NCBI GenBank assembly: GCA_013180625.2 | Contig: SNVD02012234.1 | Location: forward strand, 186,001 to 250,000 | DNA length: 64,000 nucleotides | Reading direction: 5' to 3' | From: Boswellia sacra | Taxonomy: Eukaryota > Streptophyta > Magnoliopsida > Sapindales > Burseraceae | Shown: in pieces, positions 10,750-21,999 of the stretch | Layout: the number at the start of each line of letters is the position of its first letter | Position numbering within the stretch: position 1 is the stretch's first letter | Made by a program: the position numbers and the translations under genes | Notes under the pieces: model-generated | Told to the model about the DNA's origin: nothing | Seen by the model: the letters and a program-made list of their open reading frames with translations, nothing else | The model's database searches: none

Positions 10750-13208
10750 TAGGGGTAGGTATAATTCCCCGATCCGATCCGATCCGATCGGGTTTATCCG
10801 ATCCGATTCGGATATGATCGGGTAATGAATAAAAAATAACCAAAATCGGGTATAATATTAAGAACCCGATATTATCCGACCCGATTTCGGATAAATTTAT
10901 GTAAACCCGATTTATACCCGATCCGAATATTTTTTAATTAAAAAAATTTAATTTTTCACGTAGCATAATTTAATTGGATGTATCAAAAATATTATTATAG
11001 ACATCACCGCATCTAATTTCTATATATATATATATATATATTTATAGATTTGTGCCCTCACTTTTCAAACCCTAGCAACCTTATCACTCTCACGAAACTT
11101 CCATTTTCTTTCACTTGACTTCGTCCCCTCTTCTAGATCTACCCTCTTCGTTTGTTTCTGAGTTGGAGATCTACCCTTTTCGTTTGTTTCTGAGTTAGAG
11201 ATGGGTTTGTCTCTTTGACCAGGTGAGGTTTCATGTCTATGTGAAGCTAAAAATTGATCACGATCTACTTTGTTTTGCTGTTTTGCTAGTTTAGCTATTT
11301 ATGTTGTAATTCATGAGTTACATTGCCTGCTATCTTTTATTCTTGTTTAAGTGGCTGAGATAGTTTTTTTGTTGAAATAGCAATTGATATTGCAGGATAA
11401 GTTCTAAGCATAGGATCAGAAGTTAAAGATTTCAAAGCTGGTGACAAAGTTGTCGCTGCACTTAGACTAGGTGACCATTGATAGTCTTTTAGTTTTGTTC
11501 TCATCTTCAATTTATGTTTGAAATTAAATTATTAGAGTTGATCTACTCCATTTGTTACGTAAGATTGAAATTAAGATTATAAAGACGTAGATGATTAAGG
11601 ATAATAGATAATTAGATGTCATCTCTTTAATTGAAAGAATTACCCTTTAAATTGCATCATTTTCCTTCGGTTTCTCATGTGACAAACACCATATGAACTA
11701 TGAATTGAATCCAAACTCAAGAACAAATTCTAGAACTTATACCCAAACTCAAGAACAAATTCCAAAACTTATGCCCATCGGATGTGATAAAAGAAGATGA
11801 AAATAACATTCTTTTTTAAGCATTGATAAGCTTTATCATTTACTTAGATATTTGATTTCGGTAGAATTTTTCCTATAACATTTAGAGCTCTAAATAATCT
11901 CTTGCAACTTTCAAAACCTGGGCTTAGTTCTTTTTCACTTTTTGACTAACATTTACCAGAACAGCGGAGAATGACTGGCCAAACCACCAAGATTTACATA
12001 CCAAGCAACTACTGAACTAGCCAAATAAATGAAATTAGAGCAATGAATCAAGAACAAAAAAATGAAAAGTCCTCTGCCATTCTTCTTTTAGGGTCGAAAG
12101 CAAACCATTGAAGAGCTCTAAATATAAAAAAGTAATAATTTTATATTTTGCTTTTTAATAAATAATGTGTATTGATATTTTGTTTGTCTCCCATTTTATA
12201 AAAGTTAAACACACGTTGTGCCAACCACTACTACCTTGTCTCCCACTTATATTTGAAACTAGTCATGGCTAACATCCATGCTTATCCATTCCCAAAGTCA
12301 AGACAAATAAAAGAATAAAAATTCATTTATCTTCTTGTGCAATAAACAAATAGGTAAACCCATAATCTGACCTTACTGAAATTTCAATAAAAAAAAAAAA
12401 CATCAAGCTAGTTTTGTTGTAAACTATAATAGGTGCTGCATGCTTTTTTGTTTGGTTAAAGTATGCTGCTTTTGAACTTTGATTTCTTTTATTTATTTAT
12501 TTATTTATTGAAGGTTGGATTCTTTATTGATTAGGGACTGCTATTTTTGTGGAGCTGGAACTTGGAGTTGGAGTTTCGAATGTGAGAGTTTGTGTAATTT
12601 GGAGTTTGCGGACAGTTTAAATTCTAATATTTTGTTTTGCTCGACTGATGTGGAGTTTGCTTTATCTCTTAGAGTTTATCTTTATAGTTGTTTTTATTTG
12701 TTTTGAGGAATTTTATTCATTTACTCATGATTGGTTGGCCTATATTTTTCTTTGATTTAACTTCTTTCAAATTGGGCATTTCTAAAATTACATTGATTGT
12801 TGACTTTTTTTTTTTCATTTTGGAATCATGGCTTGATTGGGCATATTTTGATTATATAATTTGTGTTTGATTGGACATATTTTGATTATGATTGGGCTGC
12901 ATTTCTATTATATTTCCTTTATTAAAGACTAAATGGGCTTCAGCCTAAAAAAAATAACCCAAAAAATATGAGTTTCAAAACTATGAACTAAGGATTTTAA
13001 TTAAATATGACCAAAGCCCAACCCAAAATAACATCACAATAGTAGTTCAGCCCAACCCGATATACCCGACCCGATCCGACATTATCGGTTTTTTCGGGTA
13101 GTTCAAAAAAATTACCCGAACTCGGTTCTAATTTTCCATACCCGATGATTATTCGGGTATGATCGGTTATCTTCAAACCCGACCCGATCTGACATATGCC
13201 CACCCCTA
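10750..13208. mobile_element. Inner non-autonomous hAT (Pack-type) element
   Basis: The left end is taggggtaggtata and the right end, read on the opposite strand, is taggggtgggcatatgtc. Subterminal arrays of CCGATCCGAT and ATCGGGTTT motifs lie at 10779-10925 and 13060-13195. A perfect 8-bp TSD, CGAAATAT, stands at 10742-10749 and 13209-13216. The element is 2459 bp with no transposase frame. The interior holds a fragment of a quinone oxidoreductase gene with a preceding intron-like stretch. The rest, including T-rich frames at 12515-12870, is not recognisable. It sits about 50 bp inside the left end of the outer hAT. Confidence 0.92.
11396..11472 (+). pseudogene. Captured exon fragment of a zinc-type (MDR) quinone oxidoreductase
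   Basis: Immediately after a tgcag splice-acceptor-like sequence, one frame from 11401 reads VLSIGSEVKDFKAGDKVVAA and then LRLGD. This matches the substrate/cofactor-domain segment of the plant chloroplast-envelope quinone oxidoreductase-like MDR family (G-x-V-x-G-S-x-V-x-x-F-K-x-G-D-K-V). The residue before V is encoded by taa where the family usually has Glu, so the copy is not functional as it stands. Only one exon is present. It lies inside a non-autonomous hAT, which points to gene-fragment capture. The assignment rests on about 24 residues. Confidence 0.65.
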
Positions 13209-14171
13209 CGAAATATGATCTAGTTTTCAATTTTGTACCCAAAATCGGGTTTATGAAATGTGAACCCCGAAACCAATCCGGATGATCGGGTTGATCGGGT
13301 TGGATGATGGGCCAATTTAACAGTTTAGCCCAAATTGTTTGACAACATTTTATTAAGGCCCATATATATTTTTAAAGTTATATTATATGTAAAATAAGGC
13401 CCCTTGACAAAAAATAATCCATACTACATATAAAATAAGGTCCATTAATATATATTAATCTATATCATATACATATACAAATTAAGACTAATTACTTATG
13501 AAAGTAATGAAACTCAAAGATAAATACAACAAAAAATAAAACATTCTTATGATCTTAATATCATAGGCTTTTTTCATCACTAGGATTCTTACTCAGAAAA
13601 TGAAAGAGAATATCGACAAGTACATATTATGATCTTAATATCAATATTTAAGAATATCAGCAACAAATCTAAATTTCCAATATACAAACCCACAAAACAT
13701 TCAAACCAATCCAAGCGCCCATGAAATGCAATTGTCATTTCCTCCCTGGAAACGCTCTTAGCAGCCACATGAAAAAACCCCCTTATCAAGACAAACAAAT
13801 CGAATGGATGTGGTCCAATTTTCTTATCAACTTTCAATAACAAGCAAATGCAAAACTAATCTTACAAACAAAAACGTTACTTTTTAGCATATTATGGCTC
13901 AAAACAACTCATCATAAACTAGAGCATTTGCACATCAAAAACTTTACTTTTTATCAGATTATGGCTCAAAACAACTCATCAACAAACCAAGGAAATTAAA
14001 TTAGCAGCTTTCTCACATTCAAACCCAAATCCACGAATCTCAGCACGAATCTCAGCCAAGCCAAGATCGAATGCTCTGAAACTGAAAAACAAACCTAGAG
14101 GCTAAAGGACTTTCGTCACTGGAAATGCACTGAAATTGAAAGCTTCGTGGCCCTCGTCGCTAGAAATGCAC

Positions 14172-14336
14172 TGAAACTGAAAGCTACGGCTACGGACTCC
14201 TGGATCCGGACTCCTGAAACTGAAAGCCACGACTACGAACTCCTGGATCCAGACTCCTGAAATTGACTCGTGAAACTGAAAGCCATGGCTACGGACTCCT
14301 GGATCCGAACTCCTGAAACTGAAAGCCACGGCTACG
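14172..14336. repeat. Degenerate tandem repeat, about 46-50 bp unit, 3-4 copies
   Basis: The unit gaaactgaaagccacggcta then cggactcctggatccgaact recurs three to four times with point differences. It lies within the outer hAT and makes an open frame on the minus strand (14102-14386) with no recognisable domain. Confidence 0.8.
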
Positions 14337-14965
14337 TTCGCTTGAGCAATCAACGTGACAGAGGAGAGAGGCATCAACGTGAGCAAAGCAGGTCATCGTG
14401 ACTCCTCGATGAGGAAAAGCTACGGAGGCGGAGCACGGTCGTTGGTTGCTGGAAGTCGTCGCGTTGGTTGCTGGAAGTTGTCGAGTAGGGAACGACAGGC
14501 GAGAGCCTGGAGACGTCTATGCTTGAGGGCTGGCAGCCGTGGAACGATGGAGACTGGGAGACGTCTGTGCTTGAGGCTGAGGGCTGGAGACGTCTTCTTC
14601 CCAAATTAAAATTTCAGATTCCTCAATTTTGATTGCAATTTGCGTATTAGGGTTCTTTATGTTAGAATTGGGAAAATTTTCCCTTTTATAGTTGTGATTC
14701 GGTAAGGTAATGTGTATAATAATAAAGTGAAACATCCAATAAAATATTGCCACGGTCAAATTCAAATTCAGAAAAACATTAACTGATCAGGTCGAGTTTT
14801 TTCGGGTTTTCTGGATTAAACCCGATTTGAAACCCGATCACAGAAAACCCGAATAAATCGACCCGATTTCGGGTTATTTACCCTATCAACCCGATTTTGA
14901 CCCGATCAATCTGATAAAACCCAATCAGATCGGGTCGGGTATTTTAGAACACCCTTAATAAATAT

Positions 14966-16313
14966 TACTGGATACCCCTGAGTTTTAGAAAGGGAATTAT
15001 TATCGCAAGCCCCCTGAGGTTAGACCTAACTTCGTTCCTGGCTTTTTAGAAATTTTTCGGTTGCCCCCTGGGGTTTGAGACCACCGTTAACTTCAACAGA
15101 AAATTGAAAAAATCGGTGTTGACCATGATTTTGACCATATCAGATGACAAATAAACAAAAATACCCTCGAATCAAATAATAAATTAACTTTATATGATTT
15201 GCCCCCTCATATAAATATGCTTTTAATTACGACGTAAATAATTAAAAAAACAATTTAATCATAAATCCCTAACCACCGTCGCAACGTCTCATCACCAACA
15301 AACCTTTCCACCATTGCAGCTCCTTCCCAACCACACCAGAACCCAGCAACCTCGATTGAACCCAACAAGACTCATTTGCCCAAAATTGCCACCATCAAAC
15401 ATGCCAAAAACTGCAACCATTACCCATACCCATGCCTCAAATTGGCGTCGCCAGCTGCACAATTTGAGTAAGGGTCATCGCATGCTTCACGGCTTGGCCA
15501 CAGGACGATCAACTCGGACTTAGAGGAGGCGGAGAGCGGCAAGGCTAGGGAGAGGAAGAAGAGAGGAGGAGGAGGAGGACAGCGGCCAGGCTAAGGAGAT
15601 CTTGACAAAGGCTGACGGAAGAAACCAACAGAAAAAAAAAATTAAAAAAAAAAAGAAAAACGACACAGAAAAAGGATACCAACCTCATCGCCTCCTCGTT
15701 CACACACTCAGAAGACCTCCTCACTGAGTCAGACGATGTCATTATTCCCTTCGTCGGCGTTTCAACTATGTTGCAGTGGAAGGTTGAAGGTCAGGCAACG
15801 GTGTTAGGTAGGTTTTGCGAGAAAGGGTTTTTGGGTTGCAATGAAAGACTTCAGTAGTTTTAGGTTTGACTAATTAATTTAATTAGTTCTGATTAATTAA
15901 TTAGGGATTTGTTGGTGATGTTGTTGTTCTCGTTGAAGATTTATGCTGCTGGTGATTTGGTGGTGGTCGTGGAAGACGGGCTGAGGTTTTCTGGGTTTTC
16001 TCAATTTAAGTTTTTTTTTTCTTTTATTTTGCAATATGAATTTTTGAGTTGTTTTATGTAATTATCAAGAATTATTATTTTTCATTATTATTAAGGGATT
16101 ATTTATGACAGTTTTCTTTTCTTTTGTAAAGTTAAGTTACGAAGAAAACGATTTCTTTTGAATTTTAAATTTTTTGAAACGTGAGATTACGAATTTACCC
16201 TTCCTCATTAAACATTAACGGCGAAATGAAATTTCAGGGACAAACTCATATTTCTGAAAAGACAGGATATTAGCGTCCTCCCGTACATTTCAGGAAATCA
16301 ATGGCCGTCCTTG
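14966..16313. mobile_element. MULE-like element with long degenerate terminal inverted repeats
   Basis: The left end carries ccccctgaggttagacc, then ctttttagaaatttttcggt and an accgttaac block. The right end, read on the other strand, has the same order: ctttTCAGAAAT, a tccctgaaattt block and a cgccgttaatg block. These look like diverged long inverted repeats of about 130 bp. AATAAATAT existed on the left before the hAT insertion (10685-10693), and GATAAATAT stands at 16313-16321, an 8/9 match to a MULE-size TSD. Interior open frames (15314-15523 plus, 15545-15742 minus) have no domain. I see no transposase. Confidence 0.5.
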
Positions 16314-16321
16314 ATAAATAT

Positions 16322-17460
16322 AATCTATTACTCGATTTCCTATTACCCAAAGTAACTTTTCCTCCCTTTAACTATATAACAACTAGACAAAATATTACAA
16401 ATAATCTTCAACTAAGACTTCGGAAGCGATTAATTTTTTATCTAAAATTTGAATAGGTTTAAATTAAATTAAAATTTAAATTGATCAGAATATAAAAATT
16501 TGAATGATATGATTAATTTTTAGTTTAATATCTGAATTGAAAGATCTAAAAAATAATGATTTTACGCATATATCTCTATTTATATATATTATTTTCATTT
16601 ATAATTTTATTTCACATAGTAAAGGTATTTGTATATCAAAATTTGTTATAAATTTAATTTATTTAACATGTGTATAATTAGGAAAGAAGTTATTTTTTTA
16701 AAGAATTTGATATATATATAAGCTAAATGACCATAAAATAATTTTAAAAACATATAGAGAATTATAATATAAAATTAAAAGTAAATAATAGTTTCCAAAA
16801 TTAAAATATTATGCTATGTACAAATTGGTCATAAATGAATTTTTATAAGGGCATTTAAGAGAATTAAAGAAGTAATAAATGATTCAGACATTTGCATTCA
16901 GATAACAGTTAGCTTTCTATTTAAATAAAAATGTCTTAGATTAAGTCATAAGTCAAAAAAAAACAATCACTATAAAAAGATCTGAAGTCTGAGAATAAGT
17001 TAAATTCAGACTTCAAATAAAAAAATAATCAGCTTCTTAATATTATTATCTACTATCTTGATGTTTTGTATAATTTTCTATAGCCCTGATATTAAGAAGT
17101 ATTGTTAAATTAATCCTTAGTAGCTTTAAAAGTATACAAAATGACAATTACATCTTTTGACTATACTATTTTTATTATTTAAATAATTATATGCCTGCCT
17201 TGGCATTTAAATAAAAGAGTTATAAAATTTTCATCAATAATCATATAATAAAAGATAATAAATATAAAATTTTTAGATAAAATAAATTCTTAAATTCTTA
17301 AAAAATATATAATAAAAATCAAATTAAAAATAAAGAAGATAAATATAAAAAGACATGATAAATTAAAATAATGAAATTAAGATAAAGTGATTAAAATCTA
17401 GTATTTCAATTCTAAAAATTGAAATAAAATAAATTAAACTAACTAAATTAAAGTAAAAAC
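16322..17460. other. AT-rich intergenic, nothing recognised
   Basis: Very AT-rich sequence without extended open frames or repeat structure that I could recognise. Confidence 0.6.
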
Positions 17461-18198
17461 TAAGGGTGTTCAAAATCCAAACCAATCTGTTCAAAACAAC
17501 TGATCCAATCCAATTTTAATTGGATTTGGTTAATTAGTGGATTGGATTGGATTAGGATTTAAAAAAACCGAATTAATTATATAGGATGATGAATCCTATT
17601 ATTAAAAAATCCGTTATAAACCGATCTGATCAAATGAAACATAATAAGATCAAAATGTAATATCTAAAAAAAAAAAGTGAGGATTAACCATTCTAATTTT
17701 AATATAATAAAAAATATGTTTGGCCTTAAATTAATAACTAAAAAAATACAAGATTTCTATACTATGCATGGACATTGACATTAATGCAAGAAATAAATTG
17801 TTCCATATTATGCATGGTTAGTTGGAGTCCTATAAATTTATTTAAAGTTGCAATCAGTGTATTGAGTTGATTTAATGCTTATTGTTATTTTTATTTGGGC
17901 ACATTAATTAATTTAGAAATGAATTTTTATCTCTTATATTATAAGCTAATACTCATTTAAATTCAATAACTTATCATTATATTTTATATAATTTCACATT
18001 AAATAGTATTTTTTTGATTAGACCATATTGCACTTTATTTTTAAAAATTTTATTAAGTTGAGATCGGATCAAATTGGATCAGATGATGGTTTCATTAAAA
18101 TTAGATTAGATTGTATTGAAAAATCATTGAACTCATCAATATCAAATTGGATAGGTTATTAGCTAAATCCATTTAGGTTGTAACTGACGAACACCCTA
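17461..18198. mobile_element. hAT-type MITE, 738 bp
   Basis: The left end is taagggtgttcaaaatcc and the right end, read on the other strand, is tagggtgttcgtcag. Subterminal motifs of the ATCCAATCCAAT / TTGGATTGGA type occur near both ends (17495-17560 and 18060-18180). The 8-bp flanks are gtaaaaac (17453-17460) and gtaaaaat (18199-18206), a 7/8 match consistent with an hAT TSD. There is no coding capacity. Confidence 0.8.
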
Positions 18199-18206
18199 GT
18201 AAAAAT

Positions 18207-19670
18207 TGAGGAAAAATTTCTTATGGTTACAATAAAATAAATTACAAATAAAAAATTAATAATAACTCCTAAAAGAAGTCCAAAACCCAAAAATCAAATT
18301 GTTGTTAAGTTTTAAAATCAATCTAGGACACCGATCAACCTTACTTAAGCAACTAAACTCTTCCCTCATATATACTGTATGGCAACCAAAGGGTCTCAAA
18401 GAGCAACATATTTGAAAGGTAAAATTGGTGGTTGATGTATTTTGTTTGTGTGTTTTATTATTTATATTATTTATTAAATTTTTATAAAATCATCTTATTT
18501 AGAAACAAAAGTCCTTGAGCGTTAATTTAACTTAAGAAAATTGAGTTCCTTATATACTCTTTGAGTGTAAATTTAACAAAATAGCTAACACTAGGGTTAT
18601 GGATAATAGTGAACAAAATATTAGGATCATGTATGTGATTAGATCTTAATTTAGGGTTATTTGAATATTTTTTTATTATTAGAAAACTAAAATTATATTT
18701 ATTTATTTTTAATTCATATAATTCCACCTTTCGATGTAGGGCTTTTTTACTACATGGTGAAAAGGCCTTTTTTACTACATGGTGAAATTTGGTGTGCGCA
18801 TTTATATGAAAACAGATATTGCTAATGAAAACATGCCACATTTTCAAATTTTTTAAAAACTAATTTATAAACTTGTATCAAGTTTTCTTATCAAATTTTT
18901 AACAATTTATTTTGGTTAAATTAATTTATGTCCCTCCGAATTTATTAGAATAGCATTTAACCTTCAAAATTTCATAAAATAATAATTATCCCCCTTTGTT
19001 AAAACAAGTTATTTTATAATATTTTATCCTTGAATGTATTTGTAATAAAAGCTGAAATTAAAAGACAAGATAGAAAATGATGGGTGCTTCGATATTTCTT
19101 AAAAGTTGGGGAGGAAATTATAATTTAGAGAAATCTCAAAAGGAACATCATTTACCCATTTTATATTTCGCGGTTATCTTAATTAACATATCATTTGTTA
19201 CTGTAAGTCTTGTTTTTATGATGGGCACTTTCCGGATAAGATCGGATTTGAACATACCCGATCGGATTCGATCACTCATTGGCAATAGATATTTTGAACT
19301 GACCTCTGGCATTTTTAATATAATACCCGAGGTTAATCGACACTCTTCGGTTGGAGAATTGGGTATGACATGTATTGTTAACATTCAGAATAAGATGCAG
19401 TTAATAAACGAAAAAGAAGAAAGCAAGCTTCCCCGGAGAGATAATGTTTGTGAACATCAAACAACAAACCCATTTCTTTAAATAAAAAAAAAAATTCTGG
19501 ATCAATTAAATGCAAACATGTACATACTCCAACACAATAGCAGGTGCCCTAATTAGGCCAACAATATGTTCCAAGTAAGAAATTGCTATGTTACTGTAAC
19601 ATTGGGTTATCGTTGGAATTGTATTCTTTTAACCATATTTTTAGTAAATATTCCACGTTATTGACAAATA
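18207..19670. other. Intergenic, no gene recognised
   Basis: AT-rich. Open frames at 18527-18847 (minus) and 19077-19481 (plus) have no recognisable domain. A duplicated tttttactacatggtgaaa occurs at about 18746-18787. Confidence 0.5.
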
Positions 19671-20125
19671 AGAAAACTCTTAAATTCCAAAATGAACCTT
19701 TTCAGAGTAAAGAGTGTAGAGACAGGGAACGCAAGCACCCGAAGGAGAGCATTCCAAAATGCGGTTACTTCTGCGAGGCGATCTATGAAATGCAAAAGAA
19801 GTCTTTGGCCAATGCTTTTCACTCTGCTGCTTCACTTTCGCTACTGCAAAAAACGCGAAGTCAAGAGATGAGATCAATTGAAATACAAGAAAACTCTTAA
19901 ATTCATTTCTTCGATTAGAAAAAATAAAAATAAAAAAAAAAGAACCTTTTCGGAGTCAAAGAGTGTAGAGACAGGGAACGCAAGAACCAGAAGGAAAGCA
20001 TTTAAAAGTGCGGTTGCTTCCACGAGGCGATCTATGAAATACATTTGGTCAACGCTTCTCTCGGCCTCTTCTCTTTCACTACAGCAAAAACACGAAGTCA
20101 AGAGATTAGATCAATTGAAATACAA
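19671..20125. repeat. Tandem duplication of a roughly 220-bp unit
   Basis: Unit 1 (19671-19887) and unit 2 (19888-20125) both begin agaaaactcttaaatt. They share gagtgtagagacagggaacg, gaggcgatctatgaaat and gaagtcaagag blocks, and end gatcaattgaaatacaa. Unit 2 carries an extra A-rich insertion near 19915-19945. Conceptual translations share SVETGNA, TRR and RRSMK segments but match no family I know and are in different frames relative to the longest open frames. Origin unknown. Confidence 0.85.
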
Positions 20126-20240
20126 ACATACAAAGGAGGTGAATCTCTTAGTTCCTCACTGTTCGTAACCCTAATTGAAAATGATAGATATTTCAGTTTC
20201 AGTCTTAGATGAGATGAAAGCAGAGAGCCGCTGTGGTACA

Positions 20241-20617
20241 TGTATTTTGTCATGCAACATGATTTAATTTGATTTCAACTATGACTTTGTAGTATTAACG
20301 ATACGGAGGCCTAGTCTTTAGGGAGTATTGATGGCATGGGGTCCTAGTTTTTTGGGAGCATTATATTCTTTTCCTAGCTATTTTATAGTTGAAAGTGGTA
20401 ATTTGTTTTTATCTTTTAATTGTAATGGTTGTATTAGATTACTATTTAAGTCAATTGAATATTAATAAAAGTTTGACTTTTCAGTCGTGAATATTGAGTA
20501 AACTCAGTATCTAGAGGTCAAGGTTCCTCCATATATAAACCTATTTTCTACCCTTTCTTATTTATTTTCAAAATAGGTTATAGCAAACAAAAAAGGAATA
20601 ATCCTCTCTACGTAGCA
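20241..20617 (+). repeat. 5' LTR of the gag-only element
   Basis: This is a direct repeat of 21626-21999. It includes a TATA-like catatataaac motif near 20532 and an AATAAAAG signal near 20465. Confidence 0.85.
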
Positions 20618-20638
20618 CGGTGGTATTAGAGCAAAGGA

Positions 20639-21565
20639 ATGGATTCAAGAGTGGAGAAATTAGAAAATGATGTGAATTCTCTTACAACTGGTTAGTCACA
20701 AATTCTGGAAAAGCTTAATGAACTCTCAATTTAGTTCAATTCGCGAAACCACCTCTAACATGATCAGGAGGCAGAGAATTTAAAAGCATCACTTCTGAAT
20801 CCTAGTGGACGAGCTGGTAACACTGATGGGGCTCTTCCAAGTGCATCATAATATGCACCAAGGTTTGTTAAACTTGAATTCCATCGCTTTAATGGAGATG
20901 GAGAAGAAGACTCGACAAGTTGGTTCTACTGAGTGGAACAATTTTTTGAATTCAATCATACAGTTGAGGAAGATCGAGTGTTCTTATCATCATTTTACTT
21001 GGAAGGGGAGATGCTATGGTACCGGTTACTCAAACAAGAAAATCGGGTGATCACTTGGCAGGAATTTCAAGATGGAATAAATCAGAGATTTGGGGCAACG
21101 AAATTTCAAGATTTCTTTAGGGAATTAATCAGACCACAGCAAGTCGGGACTATCCATAACTACCAAACTCAGTTTGAAAGGTTGTTGACAAAACTAGGAC
21201 ATACTCGCTCAGAGTTGCTAAGTTAGTTGTTTTATTAGCGGGCTACAGGACTAAATCAAGGCGAACATTTTAGCTGGTTGTCCAACAACATTATCAGCAG
21301 CCATTGGCTTGGCACGCTTATATGAAGCTCGTAACATCTTACAAGAGAAAATTCAACACATAATAGGGACGCCGCAATTAGCACTTCTAATCTTCCAATC
21401 TGACGAAGATCTCAAAATGAAATGCAAAAGCGACGTGCATAAGGGTTATGCTATAATTGTAATGAAAGGTTCATTCGTGGACATAGTTGTAAGAAACTAT
21501 TTCTAATTGAAGCCTGTTATGAAGAAGAAGACAATGACGTCATCATGGATATGGAAGGGAATTAG
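20639..21565 (+). pseudogene. Degenerate Ty3/gypsy Gag with zinc knuckle
   Basis: The frame starts MDSRVEKLENDV just after the primer binding site. In-frame stops and at least one frameshift follow. Recognisable retrotransposon Gag segments are VKLEFHRFNGDGEEDS, VEQFFEFNHTVEEDRV and LEGEMLWYRLLKQENRVITW, then FQDGINQRFGATKFQD. Near 21440-21500 is GLCYNCNERFIRGHSCKK, the gypsy-type C-x2-C-x7-H-x-C knuckle, followed by an acidic tail and a TAG at 21563. Gag would package element RNA in cytoplasmic particles. The stops show that this copy makes no full-length protein. Confidence 0.85.
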
Positions 21566-21625
21566 AAAAAAAAGTTTTAAGCCTTGAGGACATGTCTATT
21601 TCTTAAGGGAAAGAGAATATATTAC

Positions 21626-21999
21626 TGTATTTTGTCATGCAACATGATTTAATTTGGTTTCAACTACAACTTTATAGTATTGACATTAGGGAGGCCTAGT
21701 CTTTAGGGAGTATTGATGCTGTAGGGTCCTAGTCTTTCGGGAGGATTACATTCCTTTCCCATTTTCTAGTTGAAGTGGTAATTTATTTTTATCTTTTATT
21801 TATAATGGTTGTATTAGATTGCTATTTAATTATAAGTAAATTGAATATTAATAAATGTCAGACTTTTCAATCGTGAATATTGCGTAAACCCATTATCAAG
21901 AGGTCAAGGTTCCTCCGTAAACTTGTTTTCTACCCTTGCCTATATATTTTCAAAATAGGTTCCAGGAAACAAAAAAGGAAAAATCCTCTGTACGGACCA
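21626..21999 (+). repeat. 3' LTR of the gag-only element
   Basis: Aligns over its full length with 20241-20617 with scattered differences and small indels. It is preceded by a short purine-rich stretch (taagggaaagagaa), a weak polypurine tract. Confidence 0.85.

Larger units (their letters stand above)
10694..14957. mobile_element. Outer non-autonomous hAT element, interrupted by a second hAT
   Basis: The left end is taggggtgttcacgggtcgt. The right end, read inward on the other strand, is taagggtgttctaaaatacc. Both are followed by clusters of CCCGAT/ATCGGG subterminal motifs. It is flanked by a perfect 8-bp TSD, ATAAATAT, at 10686-10693 and 14958-14965, the length expected for hAT. Removing the inner element (10750-13208 plus one 8-bp TSD copy) leaves about 1.8 kb. 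No transposase is visible. The right half (14100-14600) has unusual GC-richer sequence with tandem repeats and may be captured host DNA, but I recognise no gene in it. Confidence 0.9.
20241..21999 (+). mobile_element. Gag-only LTR retrotransposon (TR-GAG type, Ty3/gypsy-like), 1.76 kb
   Basis: Two direct repeats of about 375 bp flank a 1-kb interior. Both start TGTATTTTGTCATGCAAC and end in ...CA. A primer binding site, tggtattagagc, lies at 20621-20632, 3 nt after the left LTR, and matches the initiator-Met tRNA type. The interior encodes only a gypsy-style Gag, and there is no room for protease, reverse transcriptase or integrase. It would depend on a full-length partner for mobility. The 5-bp flanks (GTACA and CAACA) match only partly, so the TSD is not certain. 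Its right end is only about 50 bp from the Harbinger left end. Confidence 0.85.

Noticed and set aside
19077..19481. 134-codon plus-strand frame with GATCGGATTCGATC-like motifs, considered as hAT subterminal sequence
   Set aside because: No matching ends or TSD found, and the peptide has no recognisable family.
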